NCBI GenBank assembly: GCA_002396335.1
Contig: DGXN01000002.1
Location: forward strand, 1-19,748
DNA length: 19,748 bases
Source: Bacteroidales bacterium UBA4231
GTDB taxonomy: Bacteria > Bacteroidota > Bacteroidia > Bacteroidales > UBA932
Direction of reading: 5' to 3'
Shown here: piece by piece, positions 8,309 to 16,637 of the stretch
Position numbering within the stretch: position 1 is the stretch's first letter
Layout of the letters: each line of letters starts with the position of its first letter
Made by a program: the position numbers and the translations under genes
The notes under the pieces: generated by a model
Told to the model about the DNA's origin: nothing
Seen by the model: the letters and a program-made list of their open reading frames with translations, nothing else
Database searches by the model: none

Positions 8309-11300
8309 ATGAAAAAAGTATTCTCTATTATAGCTGCAGCCATGGCCCTTTTGCTGGGCCTCAGCTCCTGCATGAAGGAAGAGACAAGAATTGTCTTCGA
8401 TCCTTCGGCTTCTACGGCTCCTGTCATTGAATCCTACGAGGCAACCTCCGACGGCGACGTCCTGGTTACCTTTACTCCCGGTAAGATGAACATTAATGGG
8501 CCGATTACCTACCATATGTTGGCCATCACGTCCGTGAACGGCGAGAAGGTGAGCAAAAAACTCAACACCTCCATTTCCGGCAACGTGGCCAAAGTGACCG
8601 CCACGAATCTCTCCCGTGCCCTCGTCGAACTGAAATGCGAGGACGGATCCAAGGCCGATTTCACCCTGGTTGTCCGCGCTGCTCCCCTCAAGAGCCCGGA
8701 AGATGATCAGCCCGACTCCTTTATCGATTCCAAAGAAGAGGCAGAGGTTACAGACTATGCCGTAGTCCTGCCCAGCGGTGACCCGTATGCCCGTTATGTC
8801 GATCTCAGTGAATGGGGACTCGTGGGCAGCATCAATAACTGGGGTAACCCGGATGCCGAGGGCACTGTAACGCCGGATATCGAGATGTGGACAAATGGCT
8901 CCCTGCACGTTGCCAAGGGCGTTAAGCTCTCCAAGGGCGACGAAATCAAGTTCCGTAAGAACAGCAGCTGGGATCTGAACCTGGGCTACGGCGAAGATGT
9001 CACCGCTTACGAGCTGGGCGAGGAATTTGACCTGACCGAGGGCGGTGCCAACATCGTTGTTGCCGAAGACGGTGTCTATGACCTTATCTTGGATCCGGTT
9101 TCCAAGAAGGCAACCATCATTACCTCCCTGATGCCCGCTGAAGACCCGTATGCGGCTTATACCGAAGACAGCCCCTGGTCCCTGATCGGCTCCTTCAACG
9201 GCTGGGGCGGAGACGTAGCTATGGTAACCAACGGTACCCTCCACGTTGCAAAGAATATCCACTTCGATGCGGGAACCGAATTCAAGTTCCGCAAAGACGG
9301 AGACTGGGCGGAGAACTTCGGTTTTGCTGCCGGTGTCTCTGAATATACGCTGGATGAAGAATTTGCAGTGGAACAGGGCGGTCCCAACATCGTCATCGCC
9401 GAATCCGGGGACTACGATATCTTCCTGGATCCCGAAAACGCAACGGCCAGGATTATCCTCACCCAGGCCGTTGCCGTAGATCCGTATGCTGCTTATACTG
9501 AAGTGAGCACGTGGTCGGTGATCGGCTCCTTCAACGGCTGGGGCGGCGATGTAGAGATGGTAACCAACGGTACCCTCCATGTTGCCAAAGCCTTCGCCGC
9601 CAACAAGGGCTGCGAATTCAAATTCCGTAAGGACGCTGACTGGACGGTGAACTTCGGTTATGCGGCCGGCGTTTCTGAGTATACGCTGGATGAGGAATTT
9701 GCAGTAGAACAGAACGGCGGAAATATCATTATCCTGGAGGATGGCGTCTATGACCTCATCCTGGATCCCGACAATGCCACGGCCAAGATTATCAAGTCTA
9801 TCGCCCCCGAGGCTGGAGATACCCCGGCACCCGAACCCAAGCCGGAGGTCTGGTCCCTGATCGGCACCGTAGGCGGGGCAAATTGGGATAAGGATATTGA
9901 CCTTACCAACACCAACGGTGACATCTGGGAAATCAAGAATGTCGCCATAGGCAGCGGCGAAGTTTTCAAGATCCGCGCCGACCATGACTGGGCCAAGAGC
10001 TACGGCGGTCCCGAAGCGAACTTCGAGATGCCCAAAGCTGAAGGCGGTACTGAAGGTGTCTTCAAAGCGGAACTCGGAACTGCTTTCAATGCCGGCAGCG
10101 TCAATATCTATATTGCCGAAGCGGGTGCCTACAACATCATCTTCACCTATGGCGACGCTCCTACCATCCTTATCGAAGAGTACAAGGAGTTCCCGGATCA
10201 CCTGTATATGATTGGGGATCAGTTCGGAAGCTGGACCTGGACTTCCGATGACGTGGTGGAACTGACGCCGGTCATTCATAATCCCCCCTATTCCGATGCG
10301 GAAGCCCAGTGGTGGACCATCCGTTATTTCGAAGCCGGCAAGGGATTCAAGTTCTGCGCCAAGCGTGCCTGGGACGGAGACTTTACCGGTCTTGAAACCA
10401 ACGATGGCTATACTGTGGACAGCGGCAACTGCTTTGTGGCGGAAAGTGGATTCTATATGGTCCATATCGACTATAAGAACGGCAAACTTCACATCGAACC
10501 CGCCCGTGTTTTCCTGATTGGTGATACCATGGGAGGCGCATGGGATGAGAATTTGGAGGCCGGTGCTTTCTCGCTCAATACTGACGGCTCGAAAACGCTT
10601 GTCAAGGAACTGCCCGGCGCCGGTCAGCTTCGCATGTATGCGGCCTCTTCCATTGCCACCTCCCCTTGGTGGTCGCGTGAATTCACTATCCTCGACGGCA
10701 AGATCCAGCACCGTCTGTCGGGTGAGCTGGACTGGCCTACGGTGAGGAAAGCCCAGAAAGTGGTCCTGGACTTCAATGCCGGTACCGGTTCCGTCGAAGG
10801 TGAAGGCGAAGCCCCCCAGTATAAGACGGAGATTATGGTTGCGGGCAACTGCTTCGACCCTGCCTGGTCTGATTCGGCTTCTCCCAAGCTGCTTGGAAAG
10901 GGTGACGGGGAATTCAAAGGTGCCCTTGTTATGGACGGGACTCCTGAGTTCAAGTTCATCCATGACGGTTCCTGGATCGGCGGAACGGCCGGTGAGGCCG
11001 GCTCCTATACGCTGGGTGCCAATGACAACATGACCATTGCGGCCGGAACGTATTTCTGGACTGTCAACCTGGCCCAGAATACCGCATCGGCCACCCAGAT
11101 TACCAAAGTGGAACTGATGGGTTCCTTCGACAGCTGGGGAAGCGGCATCGAGCTCACCTTTGATTCGGCCAGCAAAATCTACACCGGAGAAGTAACCCTC
11201 AGTGACGGTGCGGAAATCAAGGTCCGCTTCAACGGTGACTGGGGCTACGCAATGGCCGGAACGCTGGACCGGCTCTCCGCAGTGGCCGATGGCAACATCG

Positions 11301-11374
11301 CTGTTGCAACCGGCGGCTCCTACAAGATTTCTCTTGATCTGAACAAGGGAACGCTCACCTTGACCAATAAGTAG
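8309..11374 (+). CDS. Very large SusE/SusF-like multi-module surface lipoprotein
   Basis: A 1021-residue lipoprotein, about twice the length of SusE (387) or SusF (485). The signal ends at LSSC (C21), followed by MKEE, a clear match to the Bacteroidetes surface-export signal. A SusE-type N-terminal domain (about 30-130) is followed by eight modules with a conserved opening such as WSLIGSFNGWG. Their approximate starts are 168 (preceded by a linker from 158), 289, 401, 515, 632, 734, 842 and 934. Modules 1-3 share FKFRK(D/N)..W and an end like YDLILDP; modules 4-8 are more divergent. The role is probably to bind starch or malto-oligosaccharides on the cell surface (inference from SusE/F and position). 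No catalytic motif is visible. It could be a SusE-SusF fusion or an expansion by duplication; I cannot tell which. Confidence 0.92.
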   Translation: MKKVFSIIAAAMALLLGLSSCMKEETRIVFDPSASTAPVIESYEATSDGDVLVTFTPGKMNINGPITYHMLAITSVNGEKVSKKLNTSISGNVAKVTATNLSRALVELKCEDGSKADFTLVVRAAPLKSPEDDQPDSFIDSKEEAEVTDYAVVLPSGDPYARYVDLSEWGLVGSINNWGNPDAEGTVTPDIEMWTNGSLHVAKGVKLSKGDEIKFRKNSSWDLNLGYGEDVTAYELGEEFDLTEGGANIVVAEDGVYDLILDPVSKKATIITSLMPAEDPYAAYTEDSPWSLIGSFNGWGGDVAMVTNGTLHVAKNIHFDAGTEFKFRKDGDWAENFGFAAGVSEYTLDEEFAVEQGGPNIVIAESGDYDIFLDPENATARIILTQAVAVDPYAAYTEVSTWSVIGSFNGWGGDVEMVTNGTLHVAKAFAANKGCEFKFRKDADWTVNFGYAAGVSEYTLDEEFAVEQNGGNIIILEDGVYDLILDPDNATAKIIKSIAPEAGDTPAPEPKPEVWSLIGTVGGANWDKDIDLTNTNGDIWEIKNVAIGSGEVFKIRADHDWAKSYGGPEANFEMPKAEGGTEGVFKAELGTAFNAGSVNIYIAEAGAYNIIFTYGDAPTILIEEYKEFPDHLYMIGDQFGSWTWTSDDVVELTPVIHNPPYSDAEAQWWTIRYFEAGKGFKFCAKRAWDGDFTGLETNDGYTVDSGNCFVAESGFYMVHIDYKNGKLHIEPARVFLIGDTMGGAWDENLEAGAFSLNTDGSKTLVKELPGAGQLRMYAASSIATSPWWSREFTILDGKIQHRLSGELDWPTVRKAQKVVLDFNAGTGSVEGEGEAPQYKTEIMVAGNCFDPAWSDSASPKLLGKGDGEFKGALVMDGTPEFKFIHDGSWIGGTAGEAGSYTLGANDNMTIAAGTYFWTVNLAQNTASATQITKVELMGSFDSWGSGIELTFDSASKIYTGEVTLSDGAEIKVRFNGDWGYAMAGTLDRLSAVADGNIAVATGGSYKISLDLNKGTLTLTNK
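9143..9814 (+). repeat. Two tandem 336-bp modules nearly identical in places
   Basis: Modules 2 (from 9143) and 3 (from 9479) of the SusE/F-like gene are offset by exactly 336 bp (112 codons). At 9183-9210 versus 9519-9546 the 28 bases are identical, and so are the 23 at 9221-9243 versus 9557-9579. The C-terminal parts (SEYTLDEEFAVEQ) are also close. Such DNA-level identity indicates a recent duplication or gene conversion. Confidence 0.85.
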
Positions 11375-11385
11375 TTCATTTTTCA

Positions 11386-11413
11386 GGCGGGCGCCCCTGA
11401 CCGGACGCCCGTC
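11386..11413 (+). promoter_or_regulatory. Intercistronic hairpin between SusE/F-like and amylase genes
   Basis: GGCGGGCG (11386-11393) pairs with CGCCCGTC (11406-11413) over eight positions with one G-U, around a 12-base loop. No T-run follows, so it is more likely an RNA-processing or stability element than a full terminator. It lies in the 57-bp gap before the amylase. Confidence 0.55.
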
Positions 11414-11431
11414 TGCCAATAGGATACGATT

Positions 11432-13732
11432 ATGAAAAAGTTTTTTTGGATACTGTTTGGCGCTTTGACGCTTTGGGGCTGCACATCGGATAAAAATCCT
11501 TCCGATGGCGGAAAAACGGTCGAATTCACAGTAAGCCCTGCTTCCCTGTCTTTCAAGGAGGCGGACAACTCCACCAAATTTGTCTCTGTTACGGCCGGCG
11601 GGGACTGGACGGTCACGGTGACGGGGGATTGGATCCATCCCGGAAAACTGAGCGGCACCGGGAACGGTTCCATCTCTGTGAAAGTTGACGCCAACGAGGA
11701 AGAAAACGCCCGCAGCGGAAAAGTGAACATCAACTGCTCCGGTGCCACAAAGAGTGTGGACGTGACGCAGGAGGGGAGCGGAAAAACCGCCCTGGTACCG
11801 GCCCCGGCCGCCTATGACCCCAACAACAAGCTGGCCTCCACCACTTACCAGCTGCTGGTCTACAGCTTTGCTGACAGCAATGGCGACGGCGTGGGTGACT
11901 TCAAGGGGATCCAGAACAAACTGGACTATCTGAATGACCTGGGCATCACGGCGCTGTGGCTCAGCCCCATCCATCCCTCGGATTCCTATCACGGATACGA
12001 TGTCAAGGATTATTTCACCGTGAACCCGGACTTCGGCACGGAACAGGATTTCAAAAACCTGGTGGAAGCGGCCCATGCCAAGGGGATCAAAATCTACATC
12101 GACTATGTGCTCAACCACTCCGGGAAGGGAAACGCCTGGTTCCAGGAAGCCTTGTCCGACCCCACAAGCAAATACCGTGACTACTACTTTATCAGCAGCA
12201 ATCCGTCTGCCGATTATGGAAAGTTCCCTATGCTCAGCGGAACATCCTACGCATCCGAAGAGTGGAAGGTGGGCAAGGCTTCCGGATCGCCGCATATCAG
12301 TATCTCCAAGACAACGGAGCCTGTGACCAGTGGAGATGCCGCCTGGAATCTTTGGCTGTGGCCGATCGGCTCGAACGGGCAGGCCATACAGTTTAAAGAC
12401 AACGGTGACGGCACCATGTACCTGGTGACGGAGATTAGTGGCAATTATGGAATCCTCCTTCGTTCCAAAGACAGCTGGGACGGCTCTAAATTTGGTGCAA
12501 AGACCTCTGGCGCAACACTTTCCGACGGCGGCTCACTGGATTTGGTGGCCGAAGGAAACGACATCTCTTTCACCGGGAACGGCCGTTACAGGATAGAGAT
12601 ATCCAACCTTTCGGTGGAGACGCTCTATTTCATGGGCTGCTTCAGCGACTGGATGCCGGACCTGAACTATGGCGCCGTTTCTTCCGTGGAGAGCAATGCC
12701 TGCTTCCAGGATTTGCTGGCATCGGCCCAAAAGTGGATCCAGTTGGGGATTGACGGTTTCCGCCTGGATGCCGTGAAGCACATCTGCGGGGGCATCAAGT
12801 CCTTCAGTCACACTAATAACCGCACGTTCCTGAAAGCCTGGTACGACAAGTGCAATGAAGCTTACAAGGCGGCTGGCCATTCGGACAATATCTTTATGGT
12901 GGCCGAAGAGTGGGATTCCCACGACGTGGAAAAGAACTATTACACCAGTCTCACTTCCTGTTTCGAATTTGCCTACTGGCCGGTACTGTACCGCGCGCTC
13001 ACCGGTGGAAACGCAACGTCCTATGTTTCCTCTGTCTCCGCTTTTGTCAAGGATCACAAAGAGAAGCGCGCCGATGCCCAGACTTCGCTCTTTATGACGA
13101 ATCATGATAAATCCAGCATCAAGTATAAGACCAATCCCCATAATACAAACGAACGGCTCGCTTTCTACCGTGCGGCGGATGATCTTGGCCGGGACCTTGC
13201 AAAAGAAAAGCAGGCCTGCGCCATGCTCTTGACCTCTCCCGGAAAACCGTTTATTTATCAGGGCGAAGAACTGGGCTATTGGAGAGTCGATGATAATGAT
13301 AAACTCGATGACGAGTACCTCCGTGCCCCCATCGTGTGGAATTCTTCGGCCAGCGACTGTGCCAAGGGATGGGCTAAAGGGAAAGTGGACAACAGCATGC
13401 TTACGGGCAGCATCTCCGTAGACAGCCAGAAGGCCGACAGTAACAGCCTCCTTGCCACCTACATGACCTGGAGCCGTCTTCGCAGCACCTATCCTGCCCT
13501 GGCCTCCGGCGAAATGACATCGGCCCCCGGCAACAGCGGTTCCATCGCCGCCTGGTACATGAGTGCCGATTCCCAGAAGCTTCTGGTCATTCACAACGTC
13601 GCCGCAACGGATGCAGAGGTTAATGTCTCCGACGCCATGTCTAAACCCATCGCCGTCCTGGGCACCGCCTTCACCAAAGAATCCAAACTCCTCCTGGGCC
13701 CCAACTCCTCCGTGGTCTTCCAGCTCCAGTAG
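11432..13732 (+). CDS. susG: SusG-like GH13 alpha-amylase lipoprotein with BACON domain and inserted CBM
   Basis: A 766-residue endo-acting alpha-1,4-glucan hydrolase, expected on the outer surface. The lipoprotein signal ends at C17 (LWGC). A BACON domain (about 30-114; [15 protein letters not shown]...) precedes the GH13 barrel (about 130-680). GH13 motifs visible are DYVLNH (D224), GFRLDAVKH (nucleophile D446), VAEEW (acid/base E492) and TNHDKSS (transition-state D559). Between about 271 and 405 the barrel is interrupted by a beta-rich insert, at the place where SusG carries CBM58, so it is probably a starch-binding module. A C-terminal beta domain follows. It is the last gene of the operon. 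The BACON domain is not part of the classical SusG I know, so this is a domain addition. The product could be an amylase or a neopullulanase-like enzyme. Confidence 0.94.
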   Translation: MKKFFWILFGALTLWGCTSDKNPSDGGKTVEFTVSPASLSFKEADNSTKFVSVTAGGDWTVTVTGDWIHPGKLSGTGNGSISVKVDANEEENARSGKVNINCSGATKSVDVTQEGSGKTALVPAPAAYDPNNKLASTTYQLLVYSFADSNGDGVGDFKGIQNKLDYLNDLGITALWLSPIHPSDSYHGYDVKDYFTVNPDFGTEQDFKNLVEAAHAKGIKIYIDYVLNHSGKGNAWFQEALSDPTSKYRDYYFISSNPSADYGKFPMLSGTSYASEEWKVGKASGSPHISISKTTEPVTSGDAAWNLWLWPIGSNGQAIQFKDNGDGTMYLVTEISGNYGILLRSKDSWDGSKFGAKTSGATLSDGGSLDLVAEGNDISFTGNGRYRIEISNLSVETLYFMGCFSDWMPDLNYGAVSSVESNACFQDLLASAQKWIQLGIDGFRLDAVKHICGGIKSFSHTNNRTFLKAWYDKCNEAYKAAGHSDNIFMVAEEWDSHDVEKNYYTSLTSCFEFAYWPVLYRALTGGNATSYVSSVSAFVKDHKEKRADAQTSLFMTNHDKSSIKYKTNPHNTNERLAFYRAADDLGRDLAKEKQACAMLLTSPGKPFIYQGEELGYWRVDDNDKLDDEYLRAPIVWNSSASDCAKGWAKGKVDNSMLTGSISVDSQKADSNSLLATYMTWSRLRSTYPALASGEMTSAPGNSGSIAAWYMSADSQKLLVIHNVAATDAEVNVSDAMSKPIAVLGTAFTKESKLLLGPNSSVVFQLQ

Positions 13733-13767
13733 CCCTGGCGCCTAAACGCCTGTCACTGAGCCATTTG

Positions 13768-13806
13768 CAGAAATCGCCTCCGGAAAAAAGCCGGAGGCGA
13801 TTTCTG
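13768..13806 (+). terminator. Perfect 16-bp hairpin ending the starch operon
   Basis: Positions 13768-13783 are the exact reverse complement of 13791-13806, with a seven-base loop AAAAAAG. It starts 36 bases after the amylase stop. No long T-run follows directly, but a second small hairpin does (13813-13825, then TATTTT), so the two together probably end transcription. Confidence 0.8.
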
Positions 13807-13812
13807 TAACCT

Positions 13813-13831
13813 GCTGAATATCAGCTATTTT
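13813..13831 (+). terminator. Second, short terminator-like hairpin
   Basis: GCTGA (13813-13817) and TCAGC (13821-13825) form a 5-bp stem with a three-base loop, followed by TATTTT. It may back up the large hairpin just upstream. Confidence 0.45.
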
Positions 13832-13841
13832 GCTGCCACGC

Positions 13842-13872
13842 TTGCTTTTTCGTAAAACTATGATTACATTTG
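13842..13872 (+). promoter_or_regulatory. Promoter of the toxin-antitoxin operon
   Basis: TTG at 13842-13844 is followed after exactly 20 bases by TACATTTG (13865-13872), a full match to the Bacteroidetes -33/-7 pattern. Transcription would start near 13878, which supports the ATG at 13890 over upstream candidates. Confidence 0.75.
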
Positions 13873-13889
13873 CAAAAATGATATCTGTT

Positions 13890-14168
13890 ATGGAAACGAT
13901 AGCAAGAGAACAGACCATCATCCGTTTCAGAAAAGAAGTGATGGAGAGGGCAAAGTACAAGGCAAAGCAGCAGGGTAAATCCCTGAATGCCTTTCTGGAA
14001 GAGATTGTGGGGGCCGCTGTCATGCCCCGGATTCCCAAACTGCCCGAAGATTTTCAAATTGATCCGGCCATCGAACGTTTCTCCGGCATCATGCCTGAGC
14101 CCACGAAAGAGCAGCTGGAAGCGGATGACAGATTGGCCTATATTCTTGGTAAAGGAATGCCGCGATGA
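13890..14168 (+). CDS. Ribbon-helix-helix-like antitoxin
   Basis: A 92-residue protein whose N-terminal part (IIRFRKEVMERAKYKAKQQGKSLNAFLEEIV) reads as a ribbon-helix-helix DNA-binding unit: a short strand, then two helices with the QGKSLNAF turn. The C-terminal part is acidic and helical, fitting a segment that wraps the partner toxin. Its stop overlaps the start of the PIN-domain gene (ATGA at 14165-14168), the usual coupling of antitoxin and toxin. The start at 13890 agrees with the promoter; 13878 or 13830 would add residues without support. It likely neutralises the toxin and represses its own promoter (family knowledge). The exact antitoxin family is not certain. Confidence 0.8.
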   Translation: METIAREQTIIRFRKEVMERAKYKAKQQGKSLNAFLEEIVGAAVMPRIPKLPEDFQIDPAIERFSGIMPEPTKEQLEADDRLAYILGKGMPR

Positions 14169-14593
14169 AAGTTTTTATCGACACCAATATCCTGATGGAC
14201 TGGTATCAGGAGAACCGTCCGGGCAATCAGTTGGCGAAAACAATTCTTTCTGCCTCCGGGGAAGATACTTATCAAATTGTAATCAGTACCCAAAGCATTA
14301 TAGACATTGCCTATTCCTTAAGGAAGGTAGGGGTCAGTTATGATGTTTTCAGTCCAATGCTGCGGTATTTGCTCAGTTTTGCCCAGATTGTCGGTATTGA
14401 CAAACTGGACATGCTGTGGGCGCTGGAGCATTATTCCGGCGATTTTGAAGACGACACGCAATATGCGAGCGCCTACAATGCCGTTTGCGATTATATGATA
14501 ACGAGAGACAAAGATCTCTTGAGAAACAATGACGAACGCTGCCCGATGAAAGTGATTTCTCCGGAGGATTTCGTGTCGGCAATGATGGGGTAG
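14165..14593 (+). CDS. PIN-domain toxin, VapC-like ribonuclease
   Basis: A 142-residue PIN-domain protein, expected to cut RNA when free of its antitoxin. It has the opening strand MKVFIDTNILMDW with acidic D6, a central helical region, an acidic cluster GDFEDDTQYASA (about 92-103) and ITRDKDL (about 112-118), which carry the other metal-binding acids of the fold. It overlaps the antitoxin gene by four bases. Codons such as TTA and ATA are frequent, and it is more AT-rich than its neighbours, suggesting acquired DNA. It ends one base before the stop of the convergent GH53 gene. Target RNA is unknown. Confidence 0.85.
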   Translation: MKVFIDTNILMDWYQENRPGNQLAKTILSASGEDTYQIVISTQSIIDIAYSLRKVGVSYDVFSPMLRYLLSFAQIVGIDKLDMLWALEHYSGDFEDDTQYASAYNAVCDYMITRDKDLLRNNDERCPMKVISPEDFVSAMMG

Positions 14594-14594
14594 C

Positions 14595-15740
14595 CTAGTC
14601 GGCAAAGACGTCCATGACGGAAGTGGGGGAGCCGTCCGCTTTGAAGGCTCCTAGTTTGTAAGCCCCCCAGGGACTGGACTGCGTTGTGCCTGTGTACTGA
14701 GTAAGCGCAGTTGTACTGTTGTAGATGGCGGGCTTCCAGCTGCCGTCCACTTCGGGTTCCCAGTAGAAGACGCCGGCGCAGTCGGAAATCTGCTGCACAT
14801 CCGTCATAAAGTTTTGGAACAGGCTCTTTGCCGTGGCTTCATCTTCCGTGGCCTTAAAACCGATTTCTGCCACCATTACGGGCACTTTGAGCTCTTTCGC
14901 CAGGGATGAGATGGTGTTCAGGGCCTGGGCGTTGGCCGTTTCGGCATTGCTCTGAAGCTGCGGATAGTGGGAGAGGGCGATCATGTCCATCTTTCCGCCC
15001 TGCGCCTTGAACTGGGTAAACCACCATTTCTTGTTGTTATAGTCAAAGGCGTTGTCCTGATGCGGCATTACGTAGGCATTGGGGAAAACAGCTTTTGCTG
15101 CATCATAACCGGCGTTGGACAGCTTCACATAGCTGGCAAACTCTTTGTTCTTGTTGCTGAATTGGAGGCTGCCGGAAGGGAACAGCATGCCGTCCCGCGT
15201 TTCATTTCCGATCTGGATCCAGGTGACGTCCACGCCGGCGTTTTTGAGTGCGGTCAGGACATCTGTGGTGTGGTCGGAGACGTGTTTGCACATTTTCTCC
15301 AGGTCGTCTTTGTCGGCCGTCCAGTCGGAGGGGATGACTTGCCGGCCCGGGTCGGCAAAGAAGTCGCTGTAGTGGAAGTCGATCATCAGTTTCATGCCAG
15401 CAGCTTTGACCTTTTTGGCCAGGTTCACGACGTCGTTTTTCCCGCTCCAGCCACTGTAGGGCTTTACCCAGACGCGAAGGCGGATGGCATTGACGCCGCA
15501 GTCCTTCAGCACATCCAGCAGGGCGGCCGATGTGCCGTCCTTTTTCTTGAACGTCCTGCCGTCGTGCTCCATTTCGGTGGCCCAGCTGATGTCCGCCCCC
15601 TTGGCGAAACCGACCGCTGACGGGGTGGGGTCAGGCTTGACGGGGTCGGTTGTGGGTTCGGGGGTGTCGGGGTCGGTTTTAGCGTTGCCGCTACACGCGG
15701 AGACGGCTGCAATAAGGGCAAGTATCCATAGTTTTTTCAT
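14595..15740 (-). CDS. GH53 endo-beta-1,4-galactanase lipoprotein
   Basis: A 381-residue glycoside hydrolase family 53 enzyme, expected to cut beta-1,4-galactan (the side chains of pectin, type I arabinogalactan). The lipoprotein signal ends at C16 (VSAC), followed by a Pro/Thr/Asp-rich linker to about 42. Family motifs are GADISW (48-53), RLRVWV (87-92), DFHYSDFFADPG (121-132), QIGNE with acid/base E180, and VMVAEIGF with nucleophile E292. Length matches a single catalytic domain. It follows the acyltransferase gene by 30 bases on the same strand, so it may be co-transcribed with it, though a promoter-like element overlaps the junction. No SusC/SusD pair for galactan is in the window, so its product must enter by another route. 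Confidence 0.92.
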   Translation of the reverse strand: MKKLWILALIAAVSACSGNAKTDPDTPEPTTDPVKPDPTPSAVGFAKGADISWATEMEHDGRTFKKKDGTSAALLDVLKDCGVNAIRLRVWVKPYSGWSGKNDVVNLAKKVKAAGMKLMIDFHYSDFFADPGRQVIPSDWTADKDDLEKMCKHVSDHTTDVLTALKNAGVDVTWIQIGNETRDGMLFPSGSLQFSNKNKEFASYVKLSNAGYDAAKAVFPNAYVMPHQDNAFDYNNKKWWFTQFKAQGGKMDMIALSHYPQLQSNAETANAQALNTISSLAKELKVPVMVAEIGFKATEDEATAKSLFQNFMTDVQQISDCAGVFYWEPEVDGSWKPAIYNSTTALTQYTGTTQSSPWGAYKLGAFKADGSPTSVMDVFAD

Positions 15741-15744
15741 GCCC

Positions 15745-15774
15745 CTAATTTACAGATTTCCGCGTGGAATTCAA
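15745..15774 (-). promoter_or_regulatory. Candidate GH53 promoter overlapping the acyltransferase stop
   Basis: On the minus strand TTG (15774-15772) and, 19 bases later, TAAATTAG (15752-15745, one mismatch to TAnnTTTG) sit just upstream of the GH53 ATG. Transcription would start almost at the ATG. This would allow GH53 to be expressed apart from the upstream genes. Confidence 0.45.
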
Positions 15775-16637
15775 AATCGGCCGTTCCAGCCGGCTATGTC
15801 CCAGGGTGTGAAGGCGTAGTCAAGGGGCTTGCCGTACACGCGCTCGTAGCAGGCTACCTTGGCCGAATAGTCGGCCCTGGCCATGCGGAAGCTGTTTTCC
15901 CGGGCCGACAAGGACGGATCCGGGAAGATGGGGTCCAGCACGTGCAGGATGAGTTTGATGTCCCGGAAGTCGGAGGTTTCGGCCGTCTCCCGGCTCAGCA
16001 GTTCAGTGAAGGTAGGCACGACGGGTACGCCGTACTCGGCGGCGAACAGGAAGGCGCCGCGCTTGCCGGGGCGTGGTTTGCGGTAGTTGAACCACATCTC
16101 CTGCTCGGGGTAGATGAGGATGAGCTGCCCGGCGTCCAGGCTTCGGCGCATCAGCGTCTTGAAGGGGCCGTTCATGTACGAGGGTTCGCCGATCAGGGGA
16201 ATGACGTCGATGTTGCGGAGCACAAAGCCGTTCATTCCCGGCATGACAAAGTTGGTACCCTGGCTGATGGCAGTGAGCCTACCCCGTCCGGCCTCCCGGG
16301 CCAGGGTCCGGTGCAGGCCGTTGTCAAACGGATTGAAATGATTGGCCGTCACAAAGGCCGGCCCGTCAAAGGAAAGCAGTTTCTCCACTCCCTTAATCTC
16401 GTTCACTCCGTCACTGTACTTCCGGATCCAGCCGTCCACGATGGCTCGTGCCACAGCCCGCCGCACTCGTTGCAGGGGACTGTCTATCTGTGCCGTGTAT
16501 TGCAGAATATTCTCCTTCAGGGCCGACGGATCCCATTCGGGGTCAAAAGGCTCAGTCTTGTCGTTAAACCGCCCTTCGGCGGCGGCGCGACGGATGTTTT
16601 CGATGGCATCCTCGCGCCCGGGAGTGACTAGGAGCAT
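15771..16637 (-). CDS. PlsC-like acyltransferase
   Basis: A 288-residue protein of the 1-acyl-glycerol-3-phosphate acyltransferase superfamily. The catalytic HX4D motif is HFNPFD (H100, D105) within VTANHFNPFDN. The substrate-binding motif that usually reads PEGT is here YPEQEMW (177-182), a departure that suggests a different acceptor. No signal peptide or strong membrane helix is seen at the N-terminus, so it is probably membrane-peripheral. The start overlaps the GT8 gene by 10 bases, a sign of coupled translation. It may acylate a lipid or a glycan made with the glycosyltransferase (inference). Acceptor is unknown. Confidence 0.85.
   Translation of the reverse strand: MLLVTPGREDAIENIRRAAAEGRFNDKTEPFDPEWDPSALKENILQYTAQIDSPLQRVRRAVARAIVDGWIRKYSDGVNEIKGVEKLLSFDGPAFVTANHFNPFDNGLHRTLAREAGRGRLTAISQGTNFVMPGMNGFVLRNIDVIPLIGEPSYMNGPFKTLMRRSLDAGQLILIYPEQEMWFNYRKPRPGKRGAFLFAAEYGVPVVPTFTELLSRETAETSDFRDIKLILHVLDPIFPDPSLSARENSFRMARADYSAKVACYERVYGKPLDYAFTPWDIAGWNGRF

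Noticed and set aside
7136..12295. A 1719-codon open frame on the minus strand through susD, the SusE/F-like gene and the amylase
   Set aside because: It is in exact codon register with the three plus-strand genes, which share one frame, so it is open only because they avoid TTA, CTA and TCA codons. The predicted protein shows no domain or signal and has low-complexity features of a shadow frame.
13733..14600. Insertion-sequence remains around the toxin-antitoxin module
   Set aside because: I found no transposase fragment, terminal inverted repeats or target duplication. A short GTCGGCAA pair near 14575 and 14598 is too small to count.
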